DNA from: Vibrio sp. 10N.261.45.E2
Lineage (GTDB): Bacteria > Pseudomonadota > Gammaproteobacteria > Enterobacterales > Vibrionaceae
Assembly (NCBI RefSeq): GCF_002875705.1
Contig: NZ_MCZZ01000025.1
Location: 40,691-104,690, forward strand
Reading direction: 5' to 3'
DNA: 64,000 nucleotides
Notes under the pieces: generated by a model
The model's input: only the letters and a program-made list of their open reading frames with translations
What the model was told of the DNA's origin: nothing
Database searches by the model: none
Part shown: piece after piece, positions 25,166-33,432 of the stretch
Layout of the letters: each line of letters opens with the position of its first letter
Position numbering within the stretch: the stretch's first letter is position 1
Position numbers and translations under genes: made by a program

Positions 25166-25222
25166 TATAACAAATAAGGATTAAGGTGTTGCGTAGCCAA
25201 CACTAAATCCCAAGTGTTGAAC
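25166..25222 (+). mobile_element. Third attC-like palindrome
   Basis: TATAACAAATAAGG starts the element and GTTGAAC (25216-25222, a perfect GTTRRRY) ends it. Between them GGATTAAGGTGTTG (25178-25191) pairs imperfectly with CAACACTAAATCC (25198-25210). Layout and 57-bp length fit a short attC. Confidence 0.5.
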
Positions 25223-25276
25223 AAGCCCGAAGTCACTTTATTAAGTAAATTGTACGATCGGATTTGAAGGGCACAT

Positions 25277-25301
25277 CGCTTTGAGCGATTTTCTCAAAGC
25301 G
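25277..25301. repeat. Hairpin upstream of the truncated antitoxin
   Basis: CGCTTTGAG (25277-25285) pairs perfectly with CTCAAAGCG (25293-25301). A second weaker hairpin (AAGGTTGC/GCAATCTT) follows near 25315-25335. No T-run follows directly. The remaining 25223-25408 stretch holds nothing else I can identify. Confidence 0.45.
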
Positions 25302-25408
25302 AGCGAGGCCAAAATAAGGTTGCGATAGCAATCTTATCAATCAGTTAGCCATTTTTTCGTCTCTTTCTTCGTCACGTCTCCTCTGATTTCGTACATGTGG
25401 AGGTTCTT

Positions 25409-25588
25409 ATGAGAATAGTATCTTTTACTGAAGTTAAAGATAGCCTCAAGGCTGTTTTGGATAGTGTCGTTAATGATGCTGATACAACAGACATTACACG
25501 TCGTGATTCTGAAGATAATGTGGTTATATCTTTAGCCTCCTACAAACATTCACTAAGGTTAACGCTCAAAATAGAGGCGCGCTCTTAA
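25409..25588 (+). pseudogene. Truncated YefM/Phd-type antitoxin remnant
   Basis: Fifty-nine residues remain. MRIVSFTEVKDSLKAVLDSVVNDADTT and ITRRDSEDNVVISLASY match the DNA-binding half of YefM-family antitoxins of type II systems. After about residue 45 the homology stops (KHSLRLTLKIEARS) and the toxin-neutralising C-terminus is gone. No YoeB toxin gene follows; instead the frame runs into the 3' end of the histidine kinase on the other strand. GGAGG lies five bases before the ATG. The breakpoint near 25545 suggests a deletion at the edge of the cassette stretch. A free DNA-binding remnant might still be made. Confidence 0.7.
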
Positions 25589-26848
25589 TCCGGGGGTGTT
25601 GTCTCTTAAGATAAGATGAGCATGGTGACGCTTTACTACCGCATCAACCAGAGATAACCCTAGGCCATTGCCAAGCTCAGTGCGGCTTTTGTCAGCACGG
25701 AACATAGGGCGACAAACATTCATCTTATCGCTGTCTGAAATTCCAATCCCATTGTCTGCCACCGTGACACCAAAATAATCAACCACCACTTCAATTTCTC
25801 CCTTTTCAGGCGTGTACTTCACTGCATTTTCAACCAAGTTGAAAACAGCCCTGAACAGTAGGCTTTTATCACCCGATACTTCGCACTCTTGGTCTAAACG
25901 ACAAACCAATTTTTGCTGTTTCATCTCAGCGATGGGGCTAATAAATTCGATGGCATCTTGGGCTATTTTCCCAAGGCCCACGCGCTCTGTGGCGATCGGT
26001 GTTTGGCCGCTATTTAACTTGGTGATCTCTAACATGCTATTAAACAGAGATAAGATAAGCTCAAGCTCGTCGTGACAAGCAGAAAACTGGTCTTGATGTG
26101 CTTCGGTCAGCGTTGGGTCTGAAAGCACCTCTTCCAATCGCAATTTCAGTCGAGCCATAGGAGTGCGCATGTCATGTGCCATACCGACCGTTAATGATTT
26201 TAAAGACTCTTCATTTTTGGCCATCTGCTCAATCATGAAATTGAGATGGATCGCCAAAATATCGAACTCATCATCTTGCTTAGATACTGGAATTTTTACG
26301 CGTTGTTCGCCACACAGCACTCGATTCATCGCTTGGTTGACTCTTTCCAAGCGCTTTAAGATTAGTACTGTGAAAAACAGAGCCGCAATCAACATCACAG
26401 CGATCGGTAATACTATTCCAGAGAAGACGATGGGAATCAGGGTGTTGCGGTATTCTTCTACCGCTCTTTGGTCAATACCGATAACAAGACGATGCGTATT
26501 TCCGACTGGAATATCAGCCGTCTCTGATACGACAGAACTCACGGGGTAAATAGAAACAGTGGCAGGGGTATTTGAGCGTTCTACCAAATGATAGTAAAAG
26601 TTGGTGTCAGAGGTCTGTTTAGCGGCCAGTAGCTTCTCAACATCGGCTTTGCTCTGTTTGGCGACATAGCTAAATTCAGAAGATTCATCTTGCAGTTGCT
26701 TGACCAATTGTTCTCGATGAAAAGCATCGGAGTCTTTGTATACCTGCCTAATCACGATGACATTAATCACCGTCACCAACACAAACAACCCAACTAAGGT
26801 TTTAAATACCGAGGAACGAGTGAGGGAGTAATCATCGACGAAGGACAT
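25559..26848 (-). CDS. Two-component sensor histidine kinase
   Basis: The 429-residue inner-membrane kinase has two transmembrane segments (about 15-35 and 148-172) enclosing a periplasmic sensor of about 110 residues. A HAMP-like linker follows, then the H-box VGMAHDMRTPMARLK (His near 228), N-box NLVENAVKYTP, and G-boxes VADNGIGI and GNGLGLSLV. It starts within the last 17 bp of the response regulator gene, so the pair is co-translated. The signal is not deducible: the periplasmic domain matches no family I know by eye. Its 3' end abuts the cassette-like stretch. Confidence 0.88.
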   Translation of the reverse strand: MSFVDDYSLTRSSVFKTLVGLFVLVTVINVIVIRQVYKDSDAFHREQLVKQLQDESSEFSYVAKQSKADVEKLLAAKQTSDTNFYYHLVERSNTPATVSIYPVSSVVSETADIPVGNTHRLVIGIDQRAVEEYRNTLIPIVFSGIVLPIAVMLIAALFFTVLILKRLERVNQAMNRVLCGEQRVKIPVSKQDDEFDILAIHLNFMIEQMAKNEESLKSLTVGMAHDMRTPMARLKLRLEEVLSDPTLTEAHQDQFSACHDELELILSLFNSMLEITKLNSGQTPIATERVGLGKIAQDAIEFISPIAEMKQQKLVCRLDQECEVSGDKSLLFRAVFNLVENAVKYTPEKGEIEVVVDYFGVTVADNGIGISDSDKMNVCRPMFRADKSRTELGNGLGLSLVDAVVKRHHAHLILRDNTPGLRARLYFER

Positions 26849-27506
26849 AACCTGCCCCTCTCACCGTATGAAGTAGATCCGGGCATCCAGCTTCGTCAAG
26901 CTTCCTTCTCAGGTTCGCAACATGAACATCGATGACATTGGTTTTCGGATCGAAGTGGTAACTCCAAATCGCTTCAAACAAGCGCATTCTTGATACCACT
27001 TGCTCGCTGTGCTCCACGAAATACTGAATCAGTTGAAACTCTTTAGGCTGAAGTTGAAGTTCTTGATTCATGCACATCACACGGTGTGCTCGTAAATCTA
27101 TTTTTAGGCAATCGTACGCGAGGCCGTTATCGCTAGAGCTTTGACGTTTAGTTCGATTGATAATGATATCAACCCTTGCGATAAGCTCGGCGAGCGCAAA
27201 AGGCTTTATCAGATAATCATCACTTCCCGCTTGTAGGCCATTCACGCGATCTTCCACACTGTCCATGGCACTTAAAATCAAAACCGGTAAGTTTTCTTCT
27301 GTGGCTTTAATGGCAGAAAGCACCTTCATACCATCCAAGTAAGGCAGCATGCGATCAAGAACAACCAGTTGATATTCAGAGCTCAACGCCATCATCAAGC
27401 CTTTCTTGCCATCTTCCGCTTGGTCGTCCGCATAGCCATGCTCTTCAAGGCCTTTGGCAATAAATTCTCTGGTGGTGGTGTCATCTTCGATGATTAATAT
27501 TTTCAC
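26832..27506 (-). CDS. OmpR/PhoB-family response regulator
   Basis: The 224-residue regulator has a receiver domain with acidic pocket IEDD (residues 6-9), phospho-acceptor Asp in LVVLDRMLP (about 51) and Lys in YLIKPF (about 101). The C-terminal winged helix is shown by LQPKEFQLIQYFVEHSEQVVSR and FDPKTNVIDVHVANLRRKLD. It pairs with the downstream kinase. Targets are unknown; the gene lies upstream of a hairpin repeat and 240 bp from a LysR gene on the same strand. Confidence 0.9.
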   Translation of the reverse strand: MKILIIEDDTTTREFIAKGLEEHGYADDQAEDGKKGLMMALSSEYQLVVLDRMLPYLDGMKVLSAIKATEENLPVLILSAMDSVEDRVNGLQAGSDDYLIKPFALAELIARVDIIINRTKRQSSSDNGLAYDCLKIDLRAHRVMCMNQELQLQPKEFQLIQYFVEHSEQVVSRMRLFEAIWSYHFDPKTNVIDVHVANLRRKLDEAGCPDLLHTVRGAGYVLRR

Positions 27507-27560
27507 TGGTAGCCCTCTTTATCGAAGATAAATTTTATCGCAAACAAAATATTTATCGTC

Positions 27561-27623
27561 AGAAAAAAGAAAGGCTCGCGTGACTAATGCGAGCCAGATG
27601 CCGTTTAGGGGGTAAACGGCAAT
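27561..27623. repeat. Double-hairpin repeat, copy 1
   Basis: This 60-bp element matches 32071-32130 at 51 of 60 positions with no gap. Hairpin one is GGCTCGC...GCGAGCC (27573-27595). Hairpin two is GCCGTTTA-GGGGG-TAAACGGC (27600-27620). It lies downstream of the LysR gene and upstream of the response regulator on the minus strand. The rest of 27507-27746 is AT-rich with short GGTAAATTG-type iterations near 27625-27660. Confidence 0.75.
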
Positions 27624-27746
27624 TCGGTAACTTGATAAATTGGTAAATTGGTAAATTGATAACAAAGCTTTATTTCATCAATAACGCTTCAATGACAATA
27701 TAAATCCACCTGCATTGAGGTTTGATTTCCAATAGATTAACAATAA

Positions 27747-28682
27747 TTAATCTCTGCCAGGTTTCTCGATCAAGCCACTAAACCTTTCGAACAGAAAGTC
27801 CAGAAACAACCGGATACGTTTTGGCTGATACTTCTTGCTGATGTACACCACATTCAAATCGGCACTGGACACCGACATCGCGGTATTGAAGTTCTTCATG
27901 TAGCCGTTAAGTAACGTCACGAGGCGTTGGTTATTGATATCGTCTTGCACATCCAACACTGATTTAAGCGCAATACCCTCGCCTTTTAATGCCCAGTATC
28001 GAATCACTTCGCCATCATCCGAGAACCGCTTAGGTACGACCGTGACAGCCTTCTTCATATCATGATCTTGGAAGTGCCAAGTTTTGAGTTCTTCATTGCT
28101 GCGGAGCATGGCCAAACAGTCATGTTCTGCTAAGTCTTGTGGCTTTAAAGGCGTCCCATGCTTGGCAAGATATTCCGGTGAGGCACACAACACTCGTCGG
28201 CTTGGCGATAAGCGTCTGGAGATAAGGCTACTGTCCACTAAGTCTCCATAGCGGATCACAATGTCCAAACCCGATTCGGCAATATTCGATAAGTGATCGT
28301 CCAAATATAAGTAAGGGATAACATCGGGGTATTGCTGACAAAATTCAGACAGGATCGGAAGAATGTACTGCTTACCGATATCCTTCGGCGCCGCTATTTT
28401 TAGGGGGCCTTTAACCTCTTTGACACCATTTTGAATCAGGTTTTCAGCTTCACTGACGTTATCTAATATCTCCAGACACGCCTTGTGGTACAGCTCCCCC
28501 GAATCGGTCAAAGACACATGACGCGTGCTTCTATTCAACAACTTCACACCATATCGTTCTTCCAGCGCCTGCAGCCTTGCTGTCATGGTTGCAGGGGAGA
28601 GACCCAGTTCGCGCCCTGCCGCCGCTAAACCATGGTGCTTCACAATACTGACGAACATAGCCATGTCTGAAAACTTATCCAT
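27747..28682 (-). CDS. LysR-family transcriptional regulator
   Basis: The 311-residue protein has an N-terminal winged helix-turn-helix (MDKFSDMAMFVSIVKHHGLAAAGRELGLSPATMTARLQALEE) and a substrate-binding domain from about residue 90. It is divergent from an SDR gene across 173 bp, the classic LysR arrangement, so it probably controls the SDR and perhaps the MFS and OYE genes after it. The ATTCATATTAACCGAATAATGAAT stretch in the gap (near 28755) is a partly palindromic candidate operator. The inducer is unknown. Confidence 0.88.
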   Translation of the reverse strand: MDKFSDMAMFVSIVKHHGLAAAGRELGLSPATMTARLQALEERYGVKLLNRSTRHVSLTDSGELYHKACLEILDNVSEAENLIQNGVKEVKGPLKIAAPKDIGKQYILPILSEFCQQYPDVIPYLYLDDHLSNIAESGLDIVIRYGDLVDSSLISRRLSPSRRVLCASPEYLAKHGTPLKPQDLAEHDCLAMLRSNEELKTWHFQDHDMKKAVTVVPKRFSDDGEVIRYWALKGEGIALKSVLDVQDDINNQRLVTLLNGYMKNFNTAMSVSSADLNVVYISKKYQPKRIRLFLDFLFERFSGLIEKPGRD

Positions 28683-28855
28683 ACTCTTCGCGCTTCCGCC
28701 CCTTCGTCTTACTGCTCGATCTTAATGCTCGATTTGAATACCCAGCCACATTATTCATATTAACCGAATAATGAATTCATATTTTAGTCAATTATCAAAT
28801 TTAGTCGAACAAATATAATGACAACCATCAGCAGAACAACGCAGGAATTCGGAAT

Positions 28856-29539
28856 ATGCAAATTGAGCATTCAAAACAAGAGAAACGTACTTTCGTCATC
28901 ATTGGTGGCACATCAGGTATCGGCAAAGCATTGGCGATGCAATTGAGAAACGAAGACAACACAGTACATATTGCCAGCCGACACACAGGCGTTGATATCA
29001 CCGATGAAAAGTCGATTTGTGAATACTTCGAATCGATTGGCGTGTTTGATCACTTGGTGATAACCGCGGGGTCATACGCTCCCGCAGGCAAAGTCACAGA
29101 TGTTGCCGTTGAAGATGCAAAAGCAGCCTTTGACACCAAGTTTTGGGGAAGCCTAAACGTTGCGAAACATGCTGCGCGTTACATGACATCAAATGGCTCA
29201 ATCACTTTCACCACTGGCATGTTGTCACGCAAAGTCGTTGCTGGCACTTACGTTAAAACCGCGATTAACGCCGCGCTAGAAAGCGTCACAAAAGTGCTTG
29301 CCAAAGAACTGTCACCGATTCGAGTCAACTCAGTGAGCCCCGGCTTAACCATGACAGAAGCGTATAAGAACATGGACGATTCCGCTCGTGCAAGCATGTA
29401 CGACAACGCCAAAAACAACCTACCCGCAGGCAAGGTTGGCGAGCCTTCAGAGATAGCCATGGGTTACCTGTTCGCGATAAATAACCCATACGTCACAGGG
29501 TCAATCATCGATATCGACGGCGGCGCTCTACTCAATTAA
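28856..29539 (+). CDS. Short-chain dehydrogenase/reductase
   Basis: The 227-residue SDR has IIGGTSGIGKALA near the N-terminus, TAGSYAPAG, a catalytic segment with TGMLSRKVVAGTYVKTAINAA, and SPGLTMTEAY. The usual YxxxK reads Y-V-K-T in this stretch (TYVKTAIN), so the classic spacing Tyr-x3-Lys is not obvious; the Lys directly after TYV may or may not serve. It ends IIDIDGGALLN as classical SDRs do. It is divergent from LysR and precedes an MFS gene by about 100 bp. The substrate is unknown. Confidence 0.82.
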   Translation: MQIEHSKQEKRTFVIIGGTSGIGKALAMQLRNEDNTVHIASRHTGVDITDEKSICEYFESIGVFDHLVITAGSYAPAGKVTDVAVEDAKAAFDTKFWGSLNVAKHAARYMTSNGSITFTTGMLSRKVVAGTYVKTAINAALESVTKVLAKELSPIRVNSVSPGLTMTEAYKNMDDSARASMYDNAKNNLPAGKVGEPSEIAMGYLFAINNPYVTGSIIDIDGGALLN

Positions 29540-29640
29540 GCCCTCATAGCTAAGCCCATCAGAAACAGTAATAAACATTAAAACGAGAGCGCCCAACATC
29601 GCGCCCTGTGCTACCAAAATTTGAATATAGGTACATCGTC

Positions 29641-30849
29641 ATGAAACAAGAAACCGCCCATAAAGAAAAGATGCCATTCCAAGTTTGGATACTGACACTC
29701 GCAGCGTTTGCAATCGGCACGGCTGAGTTTGTTATCGCAGGCATCCTTCCACAAATTGCGACATCACTTTCGATCACCGAAGGTCAAGCCGGATACCTAA
29801 TCAGTGCCTACGCGTTGGCTATCGTTATCGGTGGCCCGATCTTAACCATCTATCTTGCTCGCTTTAATAAGAAGATCGTGCTGATTGGCTTAATGGCACT
29901 GTTCATCATCGGTAACGTGTTGTCGGCCTTAGCGCCAAGCTACCCATTGCTGCTGGCAAGTCGCGTTATCGCAGGCTTGGTTCAAGGTCCTTTCTATGGC
30001 ATAGGTGCAGTTGTCGCAACCAACTTAGTGTCTGAAAAAATGGCAGGTCGTGCCGTTGGCCAAATGTTCGCAGGCTTAACACTCGCTAACGTTCTTGGCG
30101 TTCCAGCTGGTACATGGGTCAGCTTGCAATTCGGCTGGCACACCACTTTCTTTACCGTGGCAGCACTTGGCACTATCGCGATGCTTGCCATTTTGACTTC
30201 GATTAAATCGGCCGGTCACAGTGAAGCGAAAGACATCAAAACTCAGCTTCTAGCGTTCAAAAATCCAATGTTACTGATCAGCTTAGCGATCACCGCTTTT
30301 GCTTGGTCTGGCTTCATGACGCTTTACGGCTACCTTGCGCCAATCGCCATGCACATCACAGGTTACAGTCAAGAATCCGTAACTTGGATCTTAGTGATAG
30401 TGGGTGTTGGCTTAATCATCGGTAACACCTTGGGCGGACGCTCTTCAGATAAAAACCTAGGCAAAGCTTCAATGTTTTGGGCTGTCGCAATGATCGTGTC
30501 ATTGGTGGTGGTTGGCCTAGTGGTAGACAACAAAATCCTCTTCGTTGCCGCTGCATTTGTCTTTGGTATTGCATCATTTGCGAACGTTCCTGCCATGCAG
30601 CTTCGAGTAATGAACCACGGTGGCGAAGGGCAAGAGCTAGCAGCAACCGCGAATATCTCAGCGTTTAACTTAGCCAATGCCTTCGGTGGGTTCCTTGGCG
30701 GCATGGTACTCGACAGCCAGCTAGGTGCAGGAATGATTCCATTCGCAGCCGTTGTTGTCCCTGTTATTGGTTTACTGCTTATCGCGAAAGCCAACAAAGC
30801 TGAAAAACCACAAAGCAACTCAATATTTGCACCAACAGAAGCTAAATAA
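29641..30849 (+). CDS. MFS transporter, DHA1 (AraJ/YdhP-like) family
   Basis: The 402-residue inner-membrane protein has twelve hydrophobic segments. LTLAAFAIGTAEFVIAGILPQIA at the start is the hallmark of the DHA1 sugar/drug efflux group (AraJ, YdhP, SotB), and RVIAGLVQGPFYGIGAVVA is motif C-like. ATG 29641 is preferred over an in-frame TTG at 29608, which would give an unlikely charged extension. It probably exports a small molecule or drug by proton antiport. It sits in the LysR/SDR/OYE group, so the cargo may be an electrophile-derived compound. Confidence 0.85.
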   Translation: MKQETAHKEKMPFQVWILTLAAFAIGTAEFVIAGILPQIATSLSITEGQAGYLISAYALAIVIGGPILTIYLARFNKKIVLIGLMALFIIGNVLSALAPSYPLLLASRVIAGLVQGPFYGIGAVVATNLVSEKMAGRAVGQMFAGLTLANVLGVPAGTWVSLQFGWHTTFFTVAALGTIAMLAILTSIKSAGHSEAKDIKTQLLAFKNPMLLISLAITAFAWSGFMTLYGYLAPIAMHITGYSQESVTWILVIVGVGLIIGNTLGGRSSDKNLGKASMFWAVAMIVSLVVVGLVVDNKILFVAAAFVFGIASFANVPAMQLRVMNHGGEGQELAATANISAFNLANAFGGFLGGMVLDSQLGAGMIPFAAVVVPVIGLLLIAKANKAEKPQSNSIFAPTEAK

Positions 30850-30933
30850 TTTAAGAACTCCGTAACTTCAAAGTGCCAATTCATTATCAAACTGGAATTG
30901 GCACTGCACTAAAAATTCATAAAGGTAGACACC

Positions 30934-32022
30934 ATGAACAAATTATTCGAAACATCAGAACTGAAAGGCCTAGAGCTGCAAAACCGCGTGGTTATGGCAC
31001 CCATGACTCGCGCTCGCACTAGCCAACCTGGCAATGTGCCAAACGACATGATGGCGACTTATTACCAACAACGAGCAAGTGCAGGGCTAATCATCACTGA
31101 AGCCACACAGATTTCAGATGACTCCCAAGGGTACTCATTCACACCCGGCGTTTATACCGATGCGCAAATCGAAGGTTGGAAATCAGTAACAACAGCAGCC
31201 AAAGCACAAGGTGCCGCGATATTCTGCCAACTATGGCACGTGGGTCGCGTGTCTCACCCTACCTTTCAAAAAGGCGAGTTGCCGATTGCACCTTCAGCAT
31301 TAGCGCCAATAGAAACGCAGGTTTGGATCTCTGATGAGAACGGAAACGGCAACATGGTGGATTGCATCCAACCAAGAGAGATGAACCAAGCAGACATCAA
31401 TCGTGTTGTTCAAGATTTTGCTAACTCAGCGAAGAAAGCCGTCGAGGCAGGGTTCAACGGAGTGGAAATCCACGGTGGTAATGGCTACCTCATCGATCAA
31501 TTCCTAAGAACCAATTCAAATAAGCGCACCGACAACTATGGTGGCAATCGTGAGAACCGACTTCGCTTTCTAATTGAAGTCGTGGATGCGGTAATTGAAG
31601 CGATTGGTGCTGACAAAGTGGGCGTACGTTTGGCCCCATTCATCACCTTCAAAGACATGAACTGCCCAGACATCGTGCCAACGATTTTAGAAGCGTCAAA
31701 GGAACTGCAAGCTCGTAACATCGCTTATCTGCACCTATCAGAAGCCGATTGGGATGACGCGCCTGTGATACCTGAAAGCTTCCGTGTAGAGCTAAGAGAG
31801 TTGTTCTCTAACACCATCATCGTTGCTGGCAGCTACACACCAGAACGTGCCGAAGAAGTATTGAGTAAAGGCTACGCCGATCTCGTCGCATTCGGTCGCC
31901 CATTCGTTGCTAACCCAGATCTAGTTTCACGCCTACAAAACGGCAGTGAGTTATCCGATCTTGATGGCGCCACTCTGTTCGGCGGCAACGAAAAAGGCTA
32001 TATCGATTACCCAGCGTTGTAG
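30934..32022 (+). CDS. nemA: Old yellow enzyme family alkene reductase (NemA-like)
   Basis: The 362-residue FMN enzyme reduces activated C=C bonds of enones, maleimides and nitro compounds with NAD(P)H. Seen are NRVVMAPMTRARTSQPGNVP at the FMN site, FCQLWHVGRVSHP, GFNGVEIHGGNGYLIDQFL with the substrate-binding His pair region, NKRTDNYGGNRENRLRF, and ADLVAFGRPFVANPDLV at the end. Size and motifs fit the NemA/XenB group. The gene follows MFS by 84 bp and is followed by a double-hairpin repeat. Confidence 0.88.
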   Translation: MNKLFETSELKGLELQNRVVMAPMTRARTSQPGNVPNDMMATYYQQRASAGLIITEATQISDDSQGYSFTPGVYTDAQIEGWKSVTTAAKAQGAAIFCQLWHVGRVSHPTFQKGELPIAPSALAPIETQVWISDENGNGNMVDCIQPREMNQADINRVVQDFANSAKKAVEAGFNGVEIHGGNGYLIDQFLRTNSNKRTDNYGGNRENRLRFLIEVVDAVIEAIGADKVGVRLAPFITFKDMNCPDIVPTILEASKELQARNIAYLHLSEADWDDAPVIPESFRVELRELFSNTIIVAGSYTPERAEEVLSKGYADLVAFGRPFVANPDLVSRLQNGSELSDLDGATLFGGNEKGYIDYPAL

Positions 32023-32070
32023 CGAATTTGGAGGAGATGATGGTTTCTAACCACTAGAAACATTTCCGAC

Positions 32071-32133
32071 AGGCAAAAGAAAGGCTCGCATGACTAGTGC
32101 GAGCCTTATGCAGTTTAGGGGGTAAACCACAAT
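32071..32133. repeat. Double-hairpin repeat, copy 2
   Basis: This is the partner of 27561-27620, same orientation. GGCTCGCA (32083-32090) pairs with TGCGAGCC (32098-32105), then GTTTA-GGGGG-TAAAC (32113-32127). It follows the OYE gene and could end its transcript. The remaining 32134-32329 is AT-rich and shows no gene or clear signal. Confidence 0.75.
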
Positions 32134-32329
32134 CTAGTTTAATCTTAAGATTAATTATTTAACTTATGAGCCATTATGCACTTGTGCGCATTGATATTCT
32201 ATTTTTAAATGATTCACTGCAATTAATCAATCGATAAAAGTTAGAGTTTGGTCAATTTAAACCATACAGATTGAAATGATTTAGCGATCTACATCTCGAA
32301 AATTATCACAAATCCCATAAAAATCAGAT

Positions 32330-33196
32330 CTATAGGCTTCTCATTTGCCAATACCCTTCGCCATTGGTCGCGAGTTGACTGTGTAAGTAATCCAGAGTGT
32401 CAGCCACCGTTCCAGCAATGCCTTGTGGTGGATTAAATAACAACAAACCACTACCGATTAGGCGATCATCACCTTTAGGATCTCGAAGGCGAAGCTCCGA
32501 CTTAATCGGACTTGGTAGCAATCCATCTTTCACTGCGGTCACGCAGTGGTTCAGAATCAGTGAGCTCTTGTCGTCCGTGTAAAGTGGGTACCAAATTAGT
32601 GCAGATACCTTCTCAGATTGCTGATACGCCTTAACCAAGGCATCAATCACCGCGAGGTATTCAGAATCAGTTTCATAGGGTGGGTCGATAACAATCAGAT
32701 GGTGGTTGTCATGTTTAGCTACGTCATCAGGTAACGCCTTAAGCCCATCACCGGCGCTAATCGTAAGCTTGCTCGAAATATCTAGGTTACATTGTAACTT
32801 CTCAATATTGGTTTGCAGTAAATCAGCTTCATCTTGCTGAATGTCTGAAAAATAGAAGCTATCTTGGCTGCGACCTTGTTGGTAAGTGATGGCGGCAGAA
32901 CCCGGATACAAAGAGATAAGTTGATTCGGATTGTAGTATTCAAGAACCGACATAAAAGAAGCGAACGCCGGAGGAAGATAAGCCTTATTTCGCCACAAGT
33001 ACCCGACCCCTTCTGCAAACTCCCCTGCGTGATTGCTTGGTGCGGTGGTGAGGTCATAACACCCTGTACCTGAGTGCGTGTCGATAACATTGAGGCGTGA
33101 ATGCTGCTGCATTAATGACTGAACCAGTGCACTCAATACTGGATGCTTTAGCGCATCACCATGGTCGCCTACATGACATTGATGTCGATATTCCAT
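32330..33196 (-). CDS. rlmJ: RlmJ-family 23S rRNA (adenine-N6)-methyltransferase
   Basis: RlmJ methylates A2030 of 23S rRNA with SAM. The 288-residue protein opens MEYRHQCHVGDHGDALKHPVLSALV, the family's YRHxxHxGNHxDxLKH motif, with a SAM site IDTHSGTGCYDL near residue 38 and the catalytic IDPPYE (D-P-P-Y) near 170. Several normally conserved positions differ (Cys-His-Val-Gly-Asp-His in place of the usual Phe-His-Ala-Gly-Asn-His), so it may be a divergent second copy rather than the principal enzyme. It is transcribed alone. Confidence 0.83.
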   Translation of the reverse strand: MEYRHQCHVGDHGDALKHPVLSALVQSLMQQHSRLNVIDTHSGTGCYDLTTAPSNHAGEFAEGVGYLWRNKAYLPPAFASFMSVLEYYNPNQLISLYPGSAAITYQQGRSQDSFYFSDIQQDEADLLQTNIEKLQCNLDISSKLTISAGDGLKALPDDVAKHDNHHLIVIDPPYETDSEYLAVIDALVKAYQQSEKVSALIWYPLYTDDKSSLILNHCVTAVKDGLLPSPIKSELRLRDPKGDDRLIGSGLLLFNPPQGIAGTVADTLDYLHSQLATNGEGYWQMRSL

Positions 33197-33321
33197 TCCC
33201 TTGCCTCATTTCTACTAACGTCATCTAAACATACTTCATATCATGAGTGCTTGCCTGCTGAATCCATCGTTTTTTGAAATAGGCTCTCTTTTCTGTAACC
33301 AGTTGACTCTTATATAAAAAT

Positions 33322-33367
33322 AAAGCCCCTGAACTTACTTAGGGGGTTAAGTGAGTTCAAGGGCTTT
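33322..33367. terminator. Terminator of secD-secF
   Basis: A 19-bp stem with two mismatches links 33322-33340 and 33349-33367 (AAAGCCCCTGAAC with GTTCAAGGGCTTT), with A/T runs outside. The loop AGGGGGTT repeats the TTAGGGGG feature of the double-hairpin repeats. Confidence 0.7.
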
Positions 33368-33432
33368 TATTATTGATTTCGGTTAATAGCGTAAGTAAAT
33401 CGGCCTTCCGTACATAAGCTAGCTTAGCTTGA

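Noticed and set aside
30369..30890. 173-codon minus-strand frame within the MFS transporter gene
   Set aside because: It is the antisense of hydrophobic transporter codons; no start signal or known domain is visible.
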